Below are positions 46,940 through 58,080 of a stretch of DNA of 64,000 nt, piece after piece. The notes under the pieces are model-generated. The model saw only the letters and a program-made list of their open reading frames with translations. It was not told the DNA's origin and did no database searches. The DNA is from Dastarcus helophoroides. Lineage: Eukaryota > Arthropoda > Insecta > Coleoptera > Bothrideridae. How positions within the stretch are numbered: position 1 is the first letter of the stretch; the number at the start of each line of letters is the position of its first letter. Position numbers and translations under genes: made by a program. The stretch is taken from NCBI GenBank assembly GCA_028583605.1, contig CM053331.1, forward strand, positions 32,528,411 to 32,592,410. The letters are read 5' to 3'.

Positions 46940-47840
46940 AATGTTTCCAAGGACTAATCAATAAAAAATTTCTCGATCTTGCATCCCAAAAGGTGATAGG
47001 TAGGGTTACGTTGTCGATCCATTAATTTGTATGTAATTTTCGAATCCTGCTGTGATTCCCTGTCGGATTAGCTTGGTGTATATCCTTCCGATGGTTGTGC
47101 CATTTGCTCAATGTTGTCGCTCAGAGAAGCTGAACGTTGTTTGTCGCCTGGAGCGCGAACGTTCAGATTCCTCTGCGCATTTCTCAATTTTATTTATGTA
47201 AATAGGAAAAGTGTATAGAGTTTTTTCAATTTATCAATCAATATTACGTGTTTACCATTCGACAATCTTGTATTTGCACAATTTAAACATCATTTCTTTA
47301 AACTATAAAATGTCAATACACTAAATGTACTAACAATAAAATTACCAATTCTCGACCTTTCATATCAATTGCATCAACTTAAAATCGATGGCTGAATTAC
47401 CAAGTCGTTTCGTCAGATGATGTGACATATCGAAATTGAAAAGACAATCATGTGAAACAATCTTCTTTTTGGAAGCCAAAAATCATTTTTTATTAAATGA
47501 ATTCTGCATGCAGTCTTTGTTGGGACCACTTTTCTTATGAAGTAAATAAATTCAAACGCAATTCTAACCCTAACTAATTGTACTCGTATTTAAATGCGAA
47601 AGTGTTTGTCCTCCTTCCGCGGCTCAATTACTAAAGCGATTTTAACGAACATTTGTATAGACTACCTTGTAACACGGGATCTTTAGTAGGATACGTCTTA
47701 ACCCCGAAAAGTGTTCCAAATGCTCCCAAACTAATATTATATTCAGAAAGAATAAATCAGCTTTCTTGATGTTCCACGTCAATAGATGGCTGGACAAAGA
47801 CGACAGTGCCATCTATCTCGATAGGGCGAACTTTGATACT
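46940..47840. other. Unique stretch before satellite C
   Basis: Non-repetitive except for the weak 47.59-47.71 kb copy of the CTCAATTACT repeat. CTGAACGTT and AACGTTCAG near 47.13-47.17 kb can pair. ACAGTGCCATCTA at 47803-47815 is the reverse complement of a 13-mer at 24.51 kb. No coding is seen. Confidence 0.45.
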
Positions 47841-48740
47841 CCGATTTATAGCTAGAAACTCGCTAGGCACATATGATCATATCAGCGAATTTGAACAAAA
47901 CAGCATTCTGCAACTCTTTAAAGCTGTGCAATTACAACTACAACAGTACAATTTATACCTAGAGACTTGTTAGGCAGCTAAATATACATATGATCGCATC
48001 AGCGAATTTAAACAAAACATCAATCTACAAGCTGTATGAACTCTTTAAAGTTGTCTTCTACAAATACAACAGTACAATTTATAGCTAAAAACTCGCTAGG
48101 CAGTTAAATAAACATATGATCGTATCAGTGAATTTGAACATAACATCATTCTGCAACCTACACGAACTCTTTAAAGCTGTGTAGCTACAACTACAACAGT
48201 ACAATTTATAGCTAGAAACTCGCTAGGCAGCTAAATACATATATGAACGTATCGTATCAGAGAATTTGAACAAAACATCATTCTGCAACCTGCACGAACT
48301 CTTTAAAGCTGTATAGCTACAACTATAAGAGTACAATTTATAGCTAAAAACTCGCTAGGCAGCTAAATACACATATGATCGTATCGGAGAATTTGAACAA
48401 AACATCATTCTGCAACCTGCACGAACTCTTTATAGCTGTGTAGCTACAATTGCAACAGTACAATTTATAGCTAGAAACTCGCTAGGCAGCTAAATGTACA
48501 TATGATCGTATCGGAGAATTTGAACAAAACATCATTCTGCAACCTGCACGAACTCTTTAAAGCTGTGTAGCTACAACTACAACAGTACAATTTATAGCTA
48601 AAAACTCGCTAGACAGCTAAATGTACATATGATCGTATCAGCGAATTTGAACAAAACATCATTCTGCAACCTGCACGAACTCTTTAAAGCTGTGTAGCTA
48701 CAATTGCAACAGTACAATTTATAACTAGAAACTCGCTAGG
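47840..48740. repeat. Satellite C, about 127-bp tandem repeat
   Basis: Seven to eight copies of a unit with TATAGCTAGAAACTCGCTAG, GCAGCTAAATACACATATGA, TCGTATCAGCGAATTTGAAC, AAAACATCATTCTGCAACCT, GCACGAACTCTTTAAAGCTG and TGTAGCTACAACTACAACAG. Landmark GCTAGAAACTCGCTAGGC or its variants occur near 47849, 47957, 48082, 48212, 48340, 48470, 48596 and 48724. Copies are closely similar, so the array is fairly young. The last unit is cut by a hAT end at 48741. Confidence 0.93.
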
Positions 48741-48800
48741 CCGGGGTTCGGCAAACCGCAGCTCGCGAACCGCATGCGGCTCTTTAGAAGACAATGACGG
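48741..48800. mobile_element. Left terminus of a hAT-like element
   Basis: CCGGGGTTCGGCAAACCGCA, then GCTCGCGAACCGCATGCGGC and TCTTTAGAAG, fits the widespread hAT terminus CAGGGGTCGGCAACC-GCGGCTCGCGAGCCGCATGC, with A-to-C at base 2. It interrupts satellite C and is followed directly by A-rich satellite. The matching right end was not found. Confidence 0.65.
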
Positions 48801-49779
48801 CTCTAAAAAATAAATAAATAAAAACTAGAGTGGACAGACACGCAAAAATGAATACTCATTAAACAAGTGACCTACTAAAGTCGAAATTTCCAAAAAATAC
48901 TTTTCTAGGAATTTTCACATTTTGCTTAAATTTTGACAAAAAAAATATGATTTCAAGAAGTATTTTTCCGAAATTTTTGATTGATTTGTATTAACATTTT
49001 GAAAAAACACATGAATTTTGAAATTTCTAGAAAAAGGCCAATTTGGAAAGTCGAAATTTCTAAAATATATTTTTTCCATGATTTTACTTTCTTATTTGTA
49101 AATTTTTTACAGTCTTGAAATTTCGTGAAAAAAAGTTGAATTACTTTTGTGAAAAAAATATCTAAATTTTCAGAAACAGTAAATATCAAAGTTCGAAATA
49201 AAAGCTGATATTTCACGAAAAAGATGAATTTTGAGAAAATGGAAGAGATTTCGATAAAATTGAGAAAAAAAGAAAGACTTCGAAAAAATTGAGAAATAGG
49301 AAGATTTCGAAAAAATTGAGAAAAAGAAAATATTTCGAAAAAGATGATTTATCAAAAGTTCTCAAAAAAAGGTAAAATTTTAGAAAAAAAAACGTAGGAT
49401 TTTGATTGAAACCCGGAACAAATTGAACACCTGAAATTTTTAGACAAATTTGATTTTTTTTTTGAAAACTGTAAAATATCAAAAAGAGAAATTGTAAAAA
49501 TTAACTGGAAGCTTAAAAAAATTTGTCGAACTTTAAAAAAGTCAAAGTTTTTCATTAAAGAAAAACAAAGTCAAATTTTAGGAAAAATTTCAAGGAAAAA
49601 GTCAAAATTTTAAGAAAAGCTCGAAATTTCGACAAAAAATTTGTAATTTTCCAAAGAAATTAAAATTTTGAGAAGAAATTTAAAATTTCGAGGACAAAAC
49701 AATTTTAAAAAAATCCAAATTTTCTCATAAATTCGAATTTTGGGAAAATTGCCAAAATAATTTCAAAAGAAAAGAGAAT

Positions 49780-49850
49780 GTTTATTAATTTTATTTAACA
49801 TTTCTTCGGCCCAGTTTGGAAATATTTAAGTTTTTATTGTTTCTTGCCAA
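49780..49850. repeat. Copy of a dispersed 70-bp sequence
   Basis: TTTATTAATTTTATTTAACA, TTTCTTCGGCCCAGTTTGGA and AATATTTAAGTTTTTATTG are nearly identical to 57795-57865. The conserved stretch is bounded on both sides by unrelated sequence. Confidence 0.8.
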
Positions 49851-50030
49851 TATTCTAAACAGTTTTTGTAATATGATTACGTGATATTTACATTTATTTA
49901 AAAGCGTCACCTCATGACAGTTGACAAAATAAGAGGTTAGTTTATTTTACATAAAATATGAAAAAAAATTCGTTTTTTTGATAAATTATGAAAATATAAA
50001 AATATAAAAAAATACATAAAAAAGGTTGTA

Positions 50031-50067
50031 GCACTGGACATCGATGTTTCGCTCTCGTCAGCAGTGC
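50031..50067 (-). ncRNA. Type I hammerhead-ribozyme-like motif
   Basis: On the minus strand, reading from 50067 down: stem I strand GCACTG, core CTGACGA (fits CUGANGA), minimal stem II GAGC, GAA plus A, then the palindromic stem III ACATCGATGT, cleavage base C (giving the canonical G-U-C triplet), and closing stem I strand CAGTGC. Stem I is a perfect 6-bp helix. Stem III can form 3 bp with a UCGA loop, or pair fully in a dimer. Stem II is only one G-C pair, so a lone molecule may be weak. Hammerheads with short stems occur in Penelope-like and other small retroelements. ACAACC and A/T-rich sequence follow downstream. Confidence 0.65.
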
Positions 50068-53000
50068 ATAACATGGAAAGAATAGAAAAGAGAATGTCGA
50101 TAAAACTTCCAGTTGCGAGAAAAGTATTGAATTTTTAAAAATGGTCAAAATTTTCCAGAGAAAGTTAAATTTTAAGAAAAAAATCAAAGGAAGATGAATT
50201 TCGTTCAAAATAAATGTTAAAATTTCTAAAAAAAAAAAGCCTAATTTTGAAATAAAGATATTTCGAAAAAAATAAATTCGTCAAAATTTTTTAAAAAACG
50301 CAAATTTCGAAAAAGACTTCGAGTTTTGACAATATATTGAAACCCAGAACAAATTTAAAACCTGAAATTTTAAGAAAAATTTAAATGTTGTGAAAAATTG
50401 TAAAATTTCGAAAAGAGAAATTGTAAAAAATTGAAAGCATAAAAAAATTGTCTAACTTTTCAGAAGTCGAAGTTCTTCAGAGTAGAAGAAAATACAAAAT
50501 TTACAATGTTCCAGTGAAAGTTAAATTTTGAGAATAAATTGATATTTCGAGAACAATACGAATTTAAAAAAAACTCCAAATTTTCAGATAAATCGAATTT
50601 AGAGAAAATTAGTAAAATAATTTCGAAGGAAAAGAAAATGTCGATAATACTTCCAGTTTCCAGAAAAGTATTGAATTTTAAAAGAAGGTCAAAATTTCCC
50701 AGAGAAAGCCAAATTTTAAGAAAAAATTTAAATTTTGAGATTTGAAAATAGATAAATTTAGTTCGAAATAGAAGTCAAAATTTCCAGAAAATACCAAATC
50801 CTAAAAAAAGAGATTTCGAGAAAAATGAAATTGTGAAAAGTTTTCAAAAAAGATAAAATAAAAAAAACGTTGAATTTCGACAATAAATTGAAACCCAACA
50901 AATTTAAAACCTGAAATTTTTAGACAAATTGAAATTTTATGAAAAATTGTAAAATTTCGAAAAGAGCAATTGTAAAAAATTGAAAGCTTAGAAAAAATCA
51001 TCGAACTTTTAAAAAGCCGAAGTTTTTCAGAGAAAAAGAAGATAAAAAATTTGCATTTTCCCAGAGAAAGCCAAATTTTAAGAAAAAAATTAAATTTTGA
51101 GATTTGAAAATAGATGAATTTAGTTCGAAATAAAAATTGAAATTTCTAGAAAATAGAATTTAAAAAAAAAAGAGATTTCGAGAAAAATAAATTTGTCAAA
51201 AGTTTTCAAAAAAGATAAAATTTAAAAAAAAAGTCGGGTTTCGCCAATAGATTGAAACCCAGAACAAATTCAAAACCTGAAATTTTTAGACAAATTTAAA
51301 TTTTGTGAAAAATTGTAAAATTTCGAAAAAACAAATTGTAAAAAATTGAAAGCTTAGAAAAAATCGTCGAACTTTTAAAAAGTCGAAGTTTTTCAGAAAA
51401 GAAGAAATAAGAATTTGGATTTTTCCAGAGAAAGCCAAATTTTGAGAATAAATTTGAAATTTCGAGAACAAGACGAGTTAGAAAAAACTCCAAATGTTCA
51501 GATAAATTCGAAATTTGATAAAATTGGCAAAATAATTTCGAAAGAAAAGATAATGTTGATACAACTTCCAGTTTCGAGAAAAATATTGAACTTTAAAGAA
51601 AGGTCAAATTTTAGGAAAAAGAATCAATTTTTGAGATTCGCTCAAACATTTTTGAAAATTGACGAATTTGGCGAAAATATCACAGCTTGCAGAAACAATA
51701 AGATGTCGAATTTTAAAAGTCGAAATTTCAAAATAAAACGAATTTTGCGAACCAAGTTCAAATTTGTAGAAAGTACATAAAAGTTTAAATATTTTATTAA
51801 GGTCAATATTTGGGCAAAATGGCTAAATTTTGAAAAAAGACGAATTTTGAAAGGAATATAAAAATTTCGAGAAGTGTTGAAGGTCAGAATTTCCCAGCGA
51901 TAGTCAAACTTTGAGATTAAGTCAAACATTTTGAAAATATGTAGATAAATTTCATCAAAAAAATCGCAGTTTGCAGAAGCAATAAAATGTCAAACTTTAA
52001 AAGTCGAAATTTCGAAAAAAATCGAATTTCGCTTAACAAGTCCAAATTTGTAGAAAATAAATGAAAGTTTAAATGTTTAGTAAAAGTCACTTTTGGGGAA
52101 AATGCCGAAACTTGTTAAAAGGACAAATTTTAAAAAGTATGTAGAAAGTTCTAGAAAAAAGCCGCAATTTAGAACAAAGTCGAAAAAATGTAATTTTGGA
52201 AAAAGTGAAATTTGAAAATAGATCTAAATTTCGAAAAGAGGAAACTTTGAAAAGAAGGTCGAAGTCTTCAAAAACTATTTTACTTAACATCTCCAATTAA
52301 TTCAAATTTTTACTTTTTTTATTAAAAGATCGATCGAAAAGATAAATGAATGTTTGAGAATTGAGTCGAATCTTCCAGTAAGTCGAATTAAAAAGAAAGT
52401 AAATATTTTTACAAATTGTCGAGTTTTAAGAAGAAAGGAAGATTTGGGGTAAAAGTATAATTTTACGAACCAAATAGATATTAAAAAAGAAGACTAATAT
52501 GGAGAAGAGTTTAAAAAGTCGAAATTTCAAAAAAAAAGGCAATTTTTGAAATAAAGGTCTGAATTTTGAGCAATAAAAGATATTTTGGGCTGAATATATT
52601 TTCCTTTGACTACATGAGCATAGTAAGTATTCAACCGAAATTTTGAAAAAAAAGTTTAACTCGACTGTTATAGAATTAAATGAAGTAAAAAAAAATTCGG
52701 AAAAGTATCGAAATTTTAAGAGAAACTCGGCATCCAGATTTAATATTTAAAGAGAAATAGGTCCAACTTGAAAAAAAACTTCAAACGGGATTTCCAGGAG
52801 AAGTTTTGGGATCAATGTCGAAATTTTGAGAAGAGAAAATCATAAAATCCTAGAAAAAAGAAAGGAAAGTTTTACTTAGGGATTTCGATCCTTTTTTAAA
52901 ATAATCGATTTTCGGATCGATTTGAATCCTAAGCAAAGGAATCGATTCCCCATAAAATTGGGTGCTGAAAGATCGATTTTCGAATAATCGCCTTGTTGAT

Positions 53001-53559
53001 GAAATTTTTAAACATTTCTGGTAGAAGAAAAATTGAATGATAATGATGAATTGGCGTCATATCTCCTATATCAAAAATATCAACTGTAAGCGATACAAAG
53101 ATTAAAATGTTGTGACAAAACATTCAAAAATGGAAATTACGCAATAATTTATAAGCAACACAAAGCTTAAAGAAAATGGCCCCACCATTATGTCCAAATT
53201 TAAATTTAATTTAATTTTGAAAGTTTTTTCTTGAATTTTAAACACTAATATTTATATTTTAATTATTTATTCCTTATTAGAAAGATCCGATGCATATTTA
53301 TTTTCTGCTTTGTTTTTTATTTATGTATTTTTGTTTTTTTTTACGAAGATGTAGAATATACATTCATTTATAAAAATAGATTTAGAAATATGGTTTAAAC
53401 TGGAAATTACGGGATTAAAATGGAAATTTCTTCTTTATTTTCCAAATTTCGAATTTTGTTTGAGGAAATTTCATAGATAAAGTCGAAATTTCGGCTCTAA
53501 TCTGGAAATTTCAATTTTTTTCACGAAATTTGGAGATAAATTGAAATTTCTTATTCTAT

Positions 53560-54270
53560 GGTTAGGTTAGGCAGATGACAGTTTAGCCTCACCAACCCTT
53601 AGAATATAAGACTATATTCTAAGCACCGACTCTTTTACAATTTAATATTGACATTTAGCAGTAGGATACGTTCAGTAAATTCAATTTTTTATTTCCCAAA
53701 ATTTCGAGTTTCTCGACATATGTATGCATGAAGTAGAATTTTCGAGAAAAAAGTCGAAATTTTGAGTTGAAAGTCGACATTTCACAAAAGCGTAGGAAGG
53801 CATTGATTAAAAAAATTATATTTAGAAATTTCTACATTTTACAGAAGCGTAAAAAGGACACTGATTATAAAAAAAAATTTAGGAATTTCGACTTTTTAGT
53901 CAAAATTTCAATTTTTTTTTAAATTTCGACCTTTTTCTTGAAATTTCAGCTTTAAACTCGAAATTTCGACTTTACACTCGAAATTTCGACTTTTTTCTCA
54001 AAAATTCGACTGTTTTTTTGACTTTTTTACTTTTTTCTTAAAATTCCGAGACTTATGTCGAAAATTCGACTTTAATCTCGGAATTTCGACTTTAATATAG
54101 ATTTTTTTTTCGAAATTTCATGAATAAGTCGAAATTTCTATACTCTATGGTCAAATTAAGCAGATGGCAGGTGCGTCCCACCACTCCTCTTTCCCAACAA
54201 TCTTGACAGTTGGTGGTAGGGTGCGTTCAATAATTGCTATTTTTAATTAGCAAATTTTGGTCTTTTTTTT
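53560..54270. repeat. Internal duplication within the 5.2-kb element
   Basis: TCTATGGTTAGGTTAGGCAG, ATGACAG and GTAGGATACGTTCAGTAA at 53.56-53.69 kb correspond to CTATGGTCAAATTAAGCAG, ATGGCAG and GTAGGGTGCGTTCAATAA at 54.14-54.24 kb. Each is followed by the A-rich satellite. Between them the satellite is T-rich (53.89-54.12 kb). Confidence 0.65.
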
Positions 54271-56640
54271 AGGAATTTAGAGATGGAAGTTGAAATTTCG
54301 AGAAAAAAGTTGAAATTTCGAGTTTTAAATGGAAACTCCGTGATTAAGATCAAACTTTCGAGAAAAAAGTCGGAATTTAAGAAAAGAGTCGAGATTTCAA
54401 AAAAAAGTCGAAATTTGAGAAAAAAGTCCAAATTTCTAGAAAAATAGTCGACATCTTGAGTTTAAAGTCGAAATTTTGAGAAAAATGTAGCAGTTTTGAT
54501 ATTATGGTTAAAACTTCGAAAAAAAAGTCGAAAATTGAGAAAAATAAACAAAATTTTGAGAAAAAAGTCTAACTTTTCAGATTAAGGTCGAAATTTCGAG
54601 AAAATAGTCGAAATCTCGATAAAAAGTCGAAATTTTAAAATATTTCAAGAAAAAAGTCGAAATTTACGAAAAAAGACGAAATTTCGAGAAAAAAAGTCGA
54701 AATTTGCGTAAAAAGTTGAAATTTCCATAATAAAAAGGTCGACATTTTGAGTATAAAGTCGGCATTTCGAGAAAAATGTCTAAATTTCGATATTGAGGTT
54801 AAAATTTCGAGATAAAAGTCGATATTTGAGAAAAAGTCGAAATTTCGAAATATTTCGAAAAAAATGTCGAAATTTCGATATTAAGGGCAAAATTTCGAGA
54901 AAAAAGTCGAAATTTGAGAAAAAAAAGAAATTTCGAGAAAGAGGGCGCAATTTTGAGAAAAAAGTGGAAATTTTGAGAAATAAAGTCGAAATTTAAAAAA
55001 AAAAAGTCGGAATTTAAGAAAAGAGTCGAAATTTCAAAAAAAAAGTCGAAATTTGAGAAAAAAGTCGAAATTTCTAGAAAAATAGTCGACATCTTGAGTT
55101 TAAAGTCGAAAAATGTCGAAATTTCGATATTATGGTTAAAACTTCGAAAAAAAAGTCGAAAATTGAGAAAAATAAACAAAATTTTGAGAAAAAAGTCTAA
55201 CTTTTCAGATTAAGGTCGAAATTTCGAGAAAATAGTCGAAATCTCGATAAAAAGTCGAAATTTTAAAATATTTCAAGAAAAAAGTCGAAATTTACGAAAA
55301 AAGACGAAATTTCGAGAAAAAAAGTCGAAATTTGCGTAAAAAGTTGAAATTTTCATAGTAAAAAGGTCGAAATTTTGAGTATAAAGTCGGCATTTCGAGA
55401 AAAATGTCTAAATTTCGATATTGAGGTTAAAATTTCGAGATAAAAGTCGATATTTGAGAAAAAAAACAAAATTGTCAGAAAAAAGTCGAACTTTTCAGAT
55501 TAAGGTCGAAAAATAGTCGAAATTTGAGAATAATGTCTAAATTTCGGGAAAAAGTCGAAATTTCGAAATATTTCGAGGAAAATGTCGAAATTTCGATATT
55601 AAGGGCAAAATTTCGAGAAAAAAGTCGAAATTTGAGAAAAAAAACGAAATTTCGAGAAAAAGGGCGAAATTTCGAGAAAAAAGTCGAAATTTTAAGAAAT
55701 AAAGTAGAAATTTAAAAAAAAAGTCGAAATTTCTAGAAAAATAATCGACATCTTGAGTTTAAAGTCGAAATTTTGAGAAAAATTTGAAATTTCGATCTTA
55801 AGGTTAAAACTTCGAGAAAAAAGTCGAAAATTGAGAAAAAAAAACGAAATGTCGAAAAAAAACGTCGAACTTTTCAGATTAAGGTTGAAATTTCGAGAAA
55901 ATAGTCGAAATTTCGAGAAAAAGTTGAAATTTCATAATATTTCGAGAAAAAAGTCGAAATTTACGAAAAAAGACGAAATTTCGGGAAAAAAAGTCGAAAT
56001 TTGCGTAAAAAGTTGAAATTTCCATAATAAAAAGGTCGAAATTTTTAGTATAAAGTCGAAATTTCGAGAAAAATGTCGAAATTTGGATATTAAGGTTAAA
56101 ATTTCAAAATAAAAGTCGATATTTGAGAAAAAAAACAAAATTGCGAGAAAAAAGTCGAACTTTTCAGAATAAGGTCGAAAAATAGTCGAAATTTGAAAAT
56201 AACGTCGAAATTTCGAGAAAAAGTCGAAATTTCGAAATATTTCGAGAAAAAAGTCGAAATTTGCGAAAAAAAGACGAAATTTCGAAATATTTCGAGAAAA
56301 AAGTCGAAATTTGCGAAAAAATACGAAATTTTAGAAAAAAAAGTCGAAATTTGCGAAAAAAATCCAAATTTCCATAAAAAAAGGTCGAAATTTTGAGTAT
56401 AAAGTCGAAATTTGGAGAAAAATATCGAAATTTCGATATTAAGGGCAAAATTTCGAGAAAAAAGTCAAAATTTGAGATAAAATCGAAATTTCGAGAAAAA
56501 GGGCGAAATTTTGAGAAAAAAGTGGAAATTTTGAGAAATAAAGTCGAAATTTAATAAAAAAAGTCGAAATTTTGAGAAAAAAGTTTAAATTTGAGAAAAA
56601 AGTCGAAGTTTGAGACAAAAAGTCGAAATTTCTAAAAATA
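54270..56640. repeat. Best-preserved GTCGAAATTTCGAGAAAAAA satellite
   Basis: Near-regular repeats of a 20-bp consensus. Exact GAAATTTCGAGAA is seen by eye at 54292, 54590, 54678, 54927, 55218, 55306, 55646, 55666, 55887, 55907, 56058, 56207 and 56485 (starts), with exact 20-bp spacing in two pairs. A longer unit of about 640-660 bp is repeated three times: CTAGAAAAATAGTCGACATC lies near 54435, 55074 and 55733, with matching order of variants around it. Each unit contains the 12-bp palindrome TCGAAATTTCGA and a CpG pair. Reading frames are compositional. Confidence 0.92.
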
Positions 56641-57261
56641 ACATTTTTTTAAAAGTTATTTCTACGCCTTTGTAACATTTCGTTAAATTTCGATTTAAAA
56701 ATTGAAATTTCAACTGTTTTCTAGAAATTTATACTTTAAACACCAAATTTTGACTTTTTTTCGAAATTTTCACATTAAAGTCGAAATTTTGACTTTAATC
56801 TAGGGATTTAGAGGAGAAAAAGGCAACATTTCGTAGTAATTTTTTTCAAATTGATGTCTTTTCTACGCTCTTGTAATTTTTACTTCAAAAAAAAGTAAAT
56901 AAACTTTTTTCAAGTTTTGTGTGTTTATTAAAACGTGTGCAACATGTTCAACCACTAAATAAAAGTTTTTAAGGCGGGCAACAGGTAATAAAATAACGTA
57001 GGGTAATTTTTGTAAATATTTTAACTGCGTATGCACGGAATTTTAACTTCAACATATGGCAACACTGCACCACAGTTATCAGAGACTGACAGTTATCTTT
57101 TCCATTCAATCAACGACATAATGAATGAAAAGAAATGTTAATGCTGCCATCTGTTGGCTTATTAACGTAGCTATTGCTAGTATATGGAAGTGGAGAATAA
57201 CATAACGACATAAATACACTTATATAAAAAATAAAAAAAAATTGTCATTAAATTTACAGTG

Positions 57262-57404
57262 AGGTAAGGTAAATCGATCCGATTCTTAGGATTTTTGAAT
57301 CGTTCGTTAGATCGATCCTATATTTGAGATCGATCTAAAAAATCGACCTTGAGACTTGAAAAAATCGATTTTTCGATTAATCAATCTCAGATCGACATCC
57401 CTAG
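57262..57404. mobile_element. Nested ATCGAT-rich MITE
   Basis: About 140 bp rich in ATCGATC and self-complementary words (GATCGATCC, GAGATCGATC). It ends TCGACATCCCTA, the reverse of TAGGGATGTCGA, a terminus of the same type as the enclosing element. The left boundary near TAAATCGATCCGATT is uncertain. Confidence 0.4.
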
Positions 57405-57794
57405 TTTTATTTCTAACCTAAAAATGTGGTTGACATTTTGAGAAGTAAAACGAAGTATTAAAATAGTTAAAAAATCTTTTAATGGGTCACAAAGGGCAAG
57501 TACAACAATAATCGGGCCATGGCAAAAAAATTTTGGGAAACGATGTTATATGTAATGCAGTACTTCAAAATATTTGGAAAGAGTCGAAATATCGAGATTA
57601 TAACTAAATCATATTTTTTAAAATAAATGAATTAAAATTAAATGTTAAGATAATATATTTTTTTTGTTTTACTTTTCTATTTCAAATTAAAATTCGGAAT
57701 AAAAAACAACAATTTCAAGTTTAAATCCAGAGATTTCAAAAAATGGTCAAAATTTCGAATTTATATGGAAAAATCTCAAAATATTCATTTCAGG

Positions 57795-57865
57795 TTTATT
57801 AATTTTATTTAACATTTCTTCGGCCCAGTTTGGAAATATTTAAATTTTTATTGTTTGAATGCTTT
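57795..57865. repeat. Second copy of the dispersed 70-bp sequence
   Basis: Nearly identical to 49780-49850 (TTTCTTCGGCCCAGTTTGGA). It lies just inside the right terminal repeat of the 5.2-kb element. Confidence 0.8.
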
Positions 57866-58080
57866 GTCGCAACATTTTAACCTTTGTATCAGCAAAAGTT
57901 GATATTTTTGATATACGTGATATGATGCCAATTCATCATTATCATTTAATTTTTCTTTTATTAAAAATGTTTAAAAATTTCACCAATAAATCGATTAATC
58001 GGAAATCGATCTTTCAGCACTCAATTTAATGGGAAATCGATTCAAATATCGATTATTTTAAAAAGGAATCCTCATCCCTA

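Larger units (their letters stand above)
48850..52870. repeat. A-rich GTCGAAATTT satellite
   Basis: Repeat block following the hAT end. About 250-500-bp segments are locally duplicated: AACCCAGAACAAATT with AAACCTGAAATTTTTAGACA and AAATTGTAAAATTTCGAAAA occur near 49.4, 50.35, 50.9 and 51.25 kb. A perfect GAAATTTCGAGAA lies at 51456-51468. No gene is seen; minus-strand phenylalanine-rich frames are shadows. Confidence 0.8.
52877..58080. mobile_element. 5.2-kb DNA element with about 210-250-bp terminal inverted repeats
   Basis: The left end (52877 to about 53125) and the right end (about 57868-58080) are reverse complements. Both start TAGGGAT, share TTTAAAATAATCGAT, GTGCTGAAAGATCGATTT, AATTTTTAAACATTT, AATGATAATGATGAATTGGC and CAACTTTTGC/TGTCGC-type sequence, and stop matching at the same place. 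TAGGGATG ends are seen in some hAT families. Flanking octamers GTTTTACT and ATTCATTC do not match, so target duplication is lost or the ends belong to two copies. The interior has unique flanks (53.16-53.40 and 56.9-57.25 kb), the best-preserved satellite and a nested MITE, but no transposase. Confidence 0.75.

Noticed and set aside
46644..46944. 8-bp target duplication around the hAT MITE
   Set aside because: The flanks ATTTAGGC and AACAATGT do not match.
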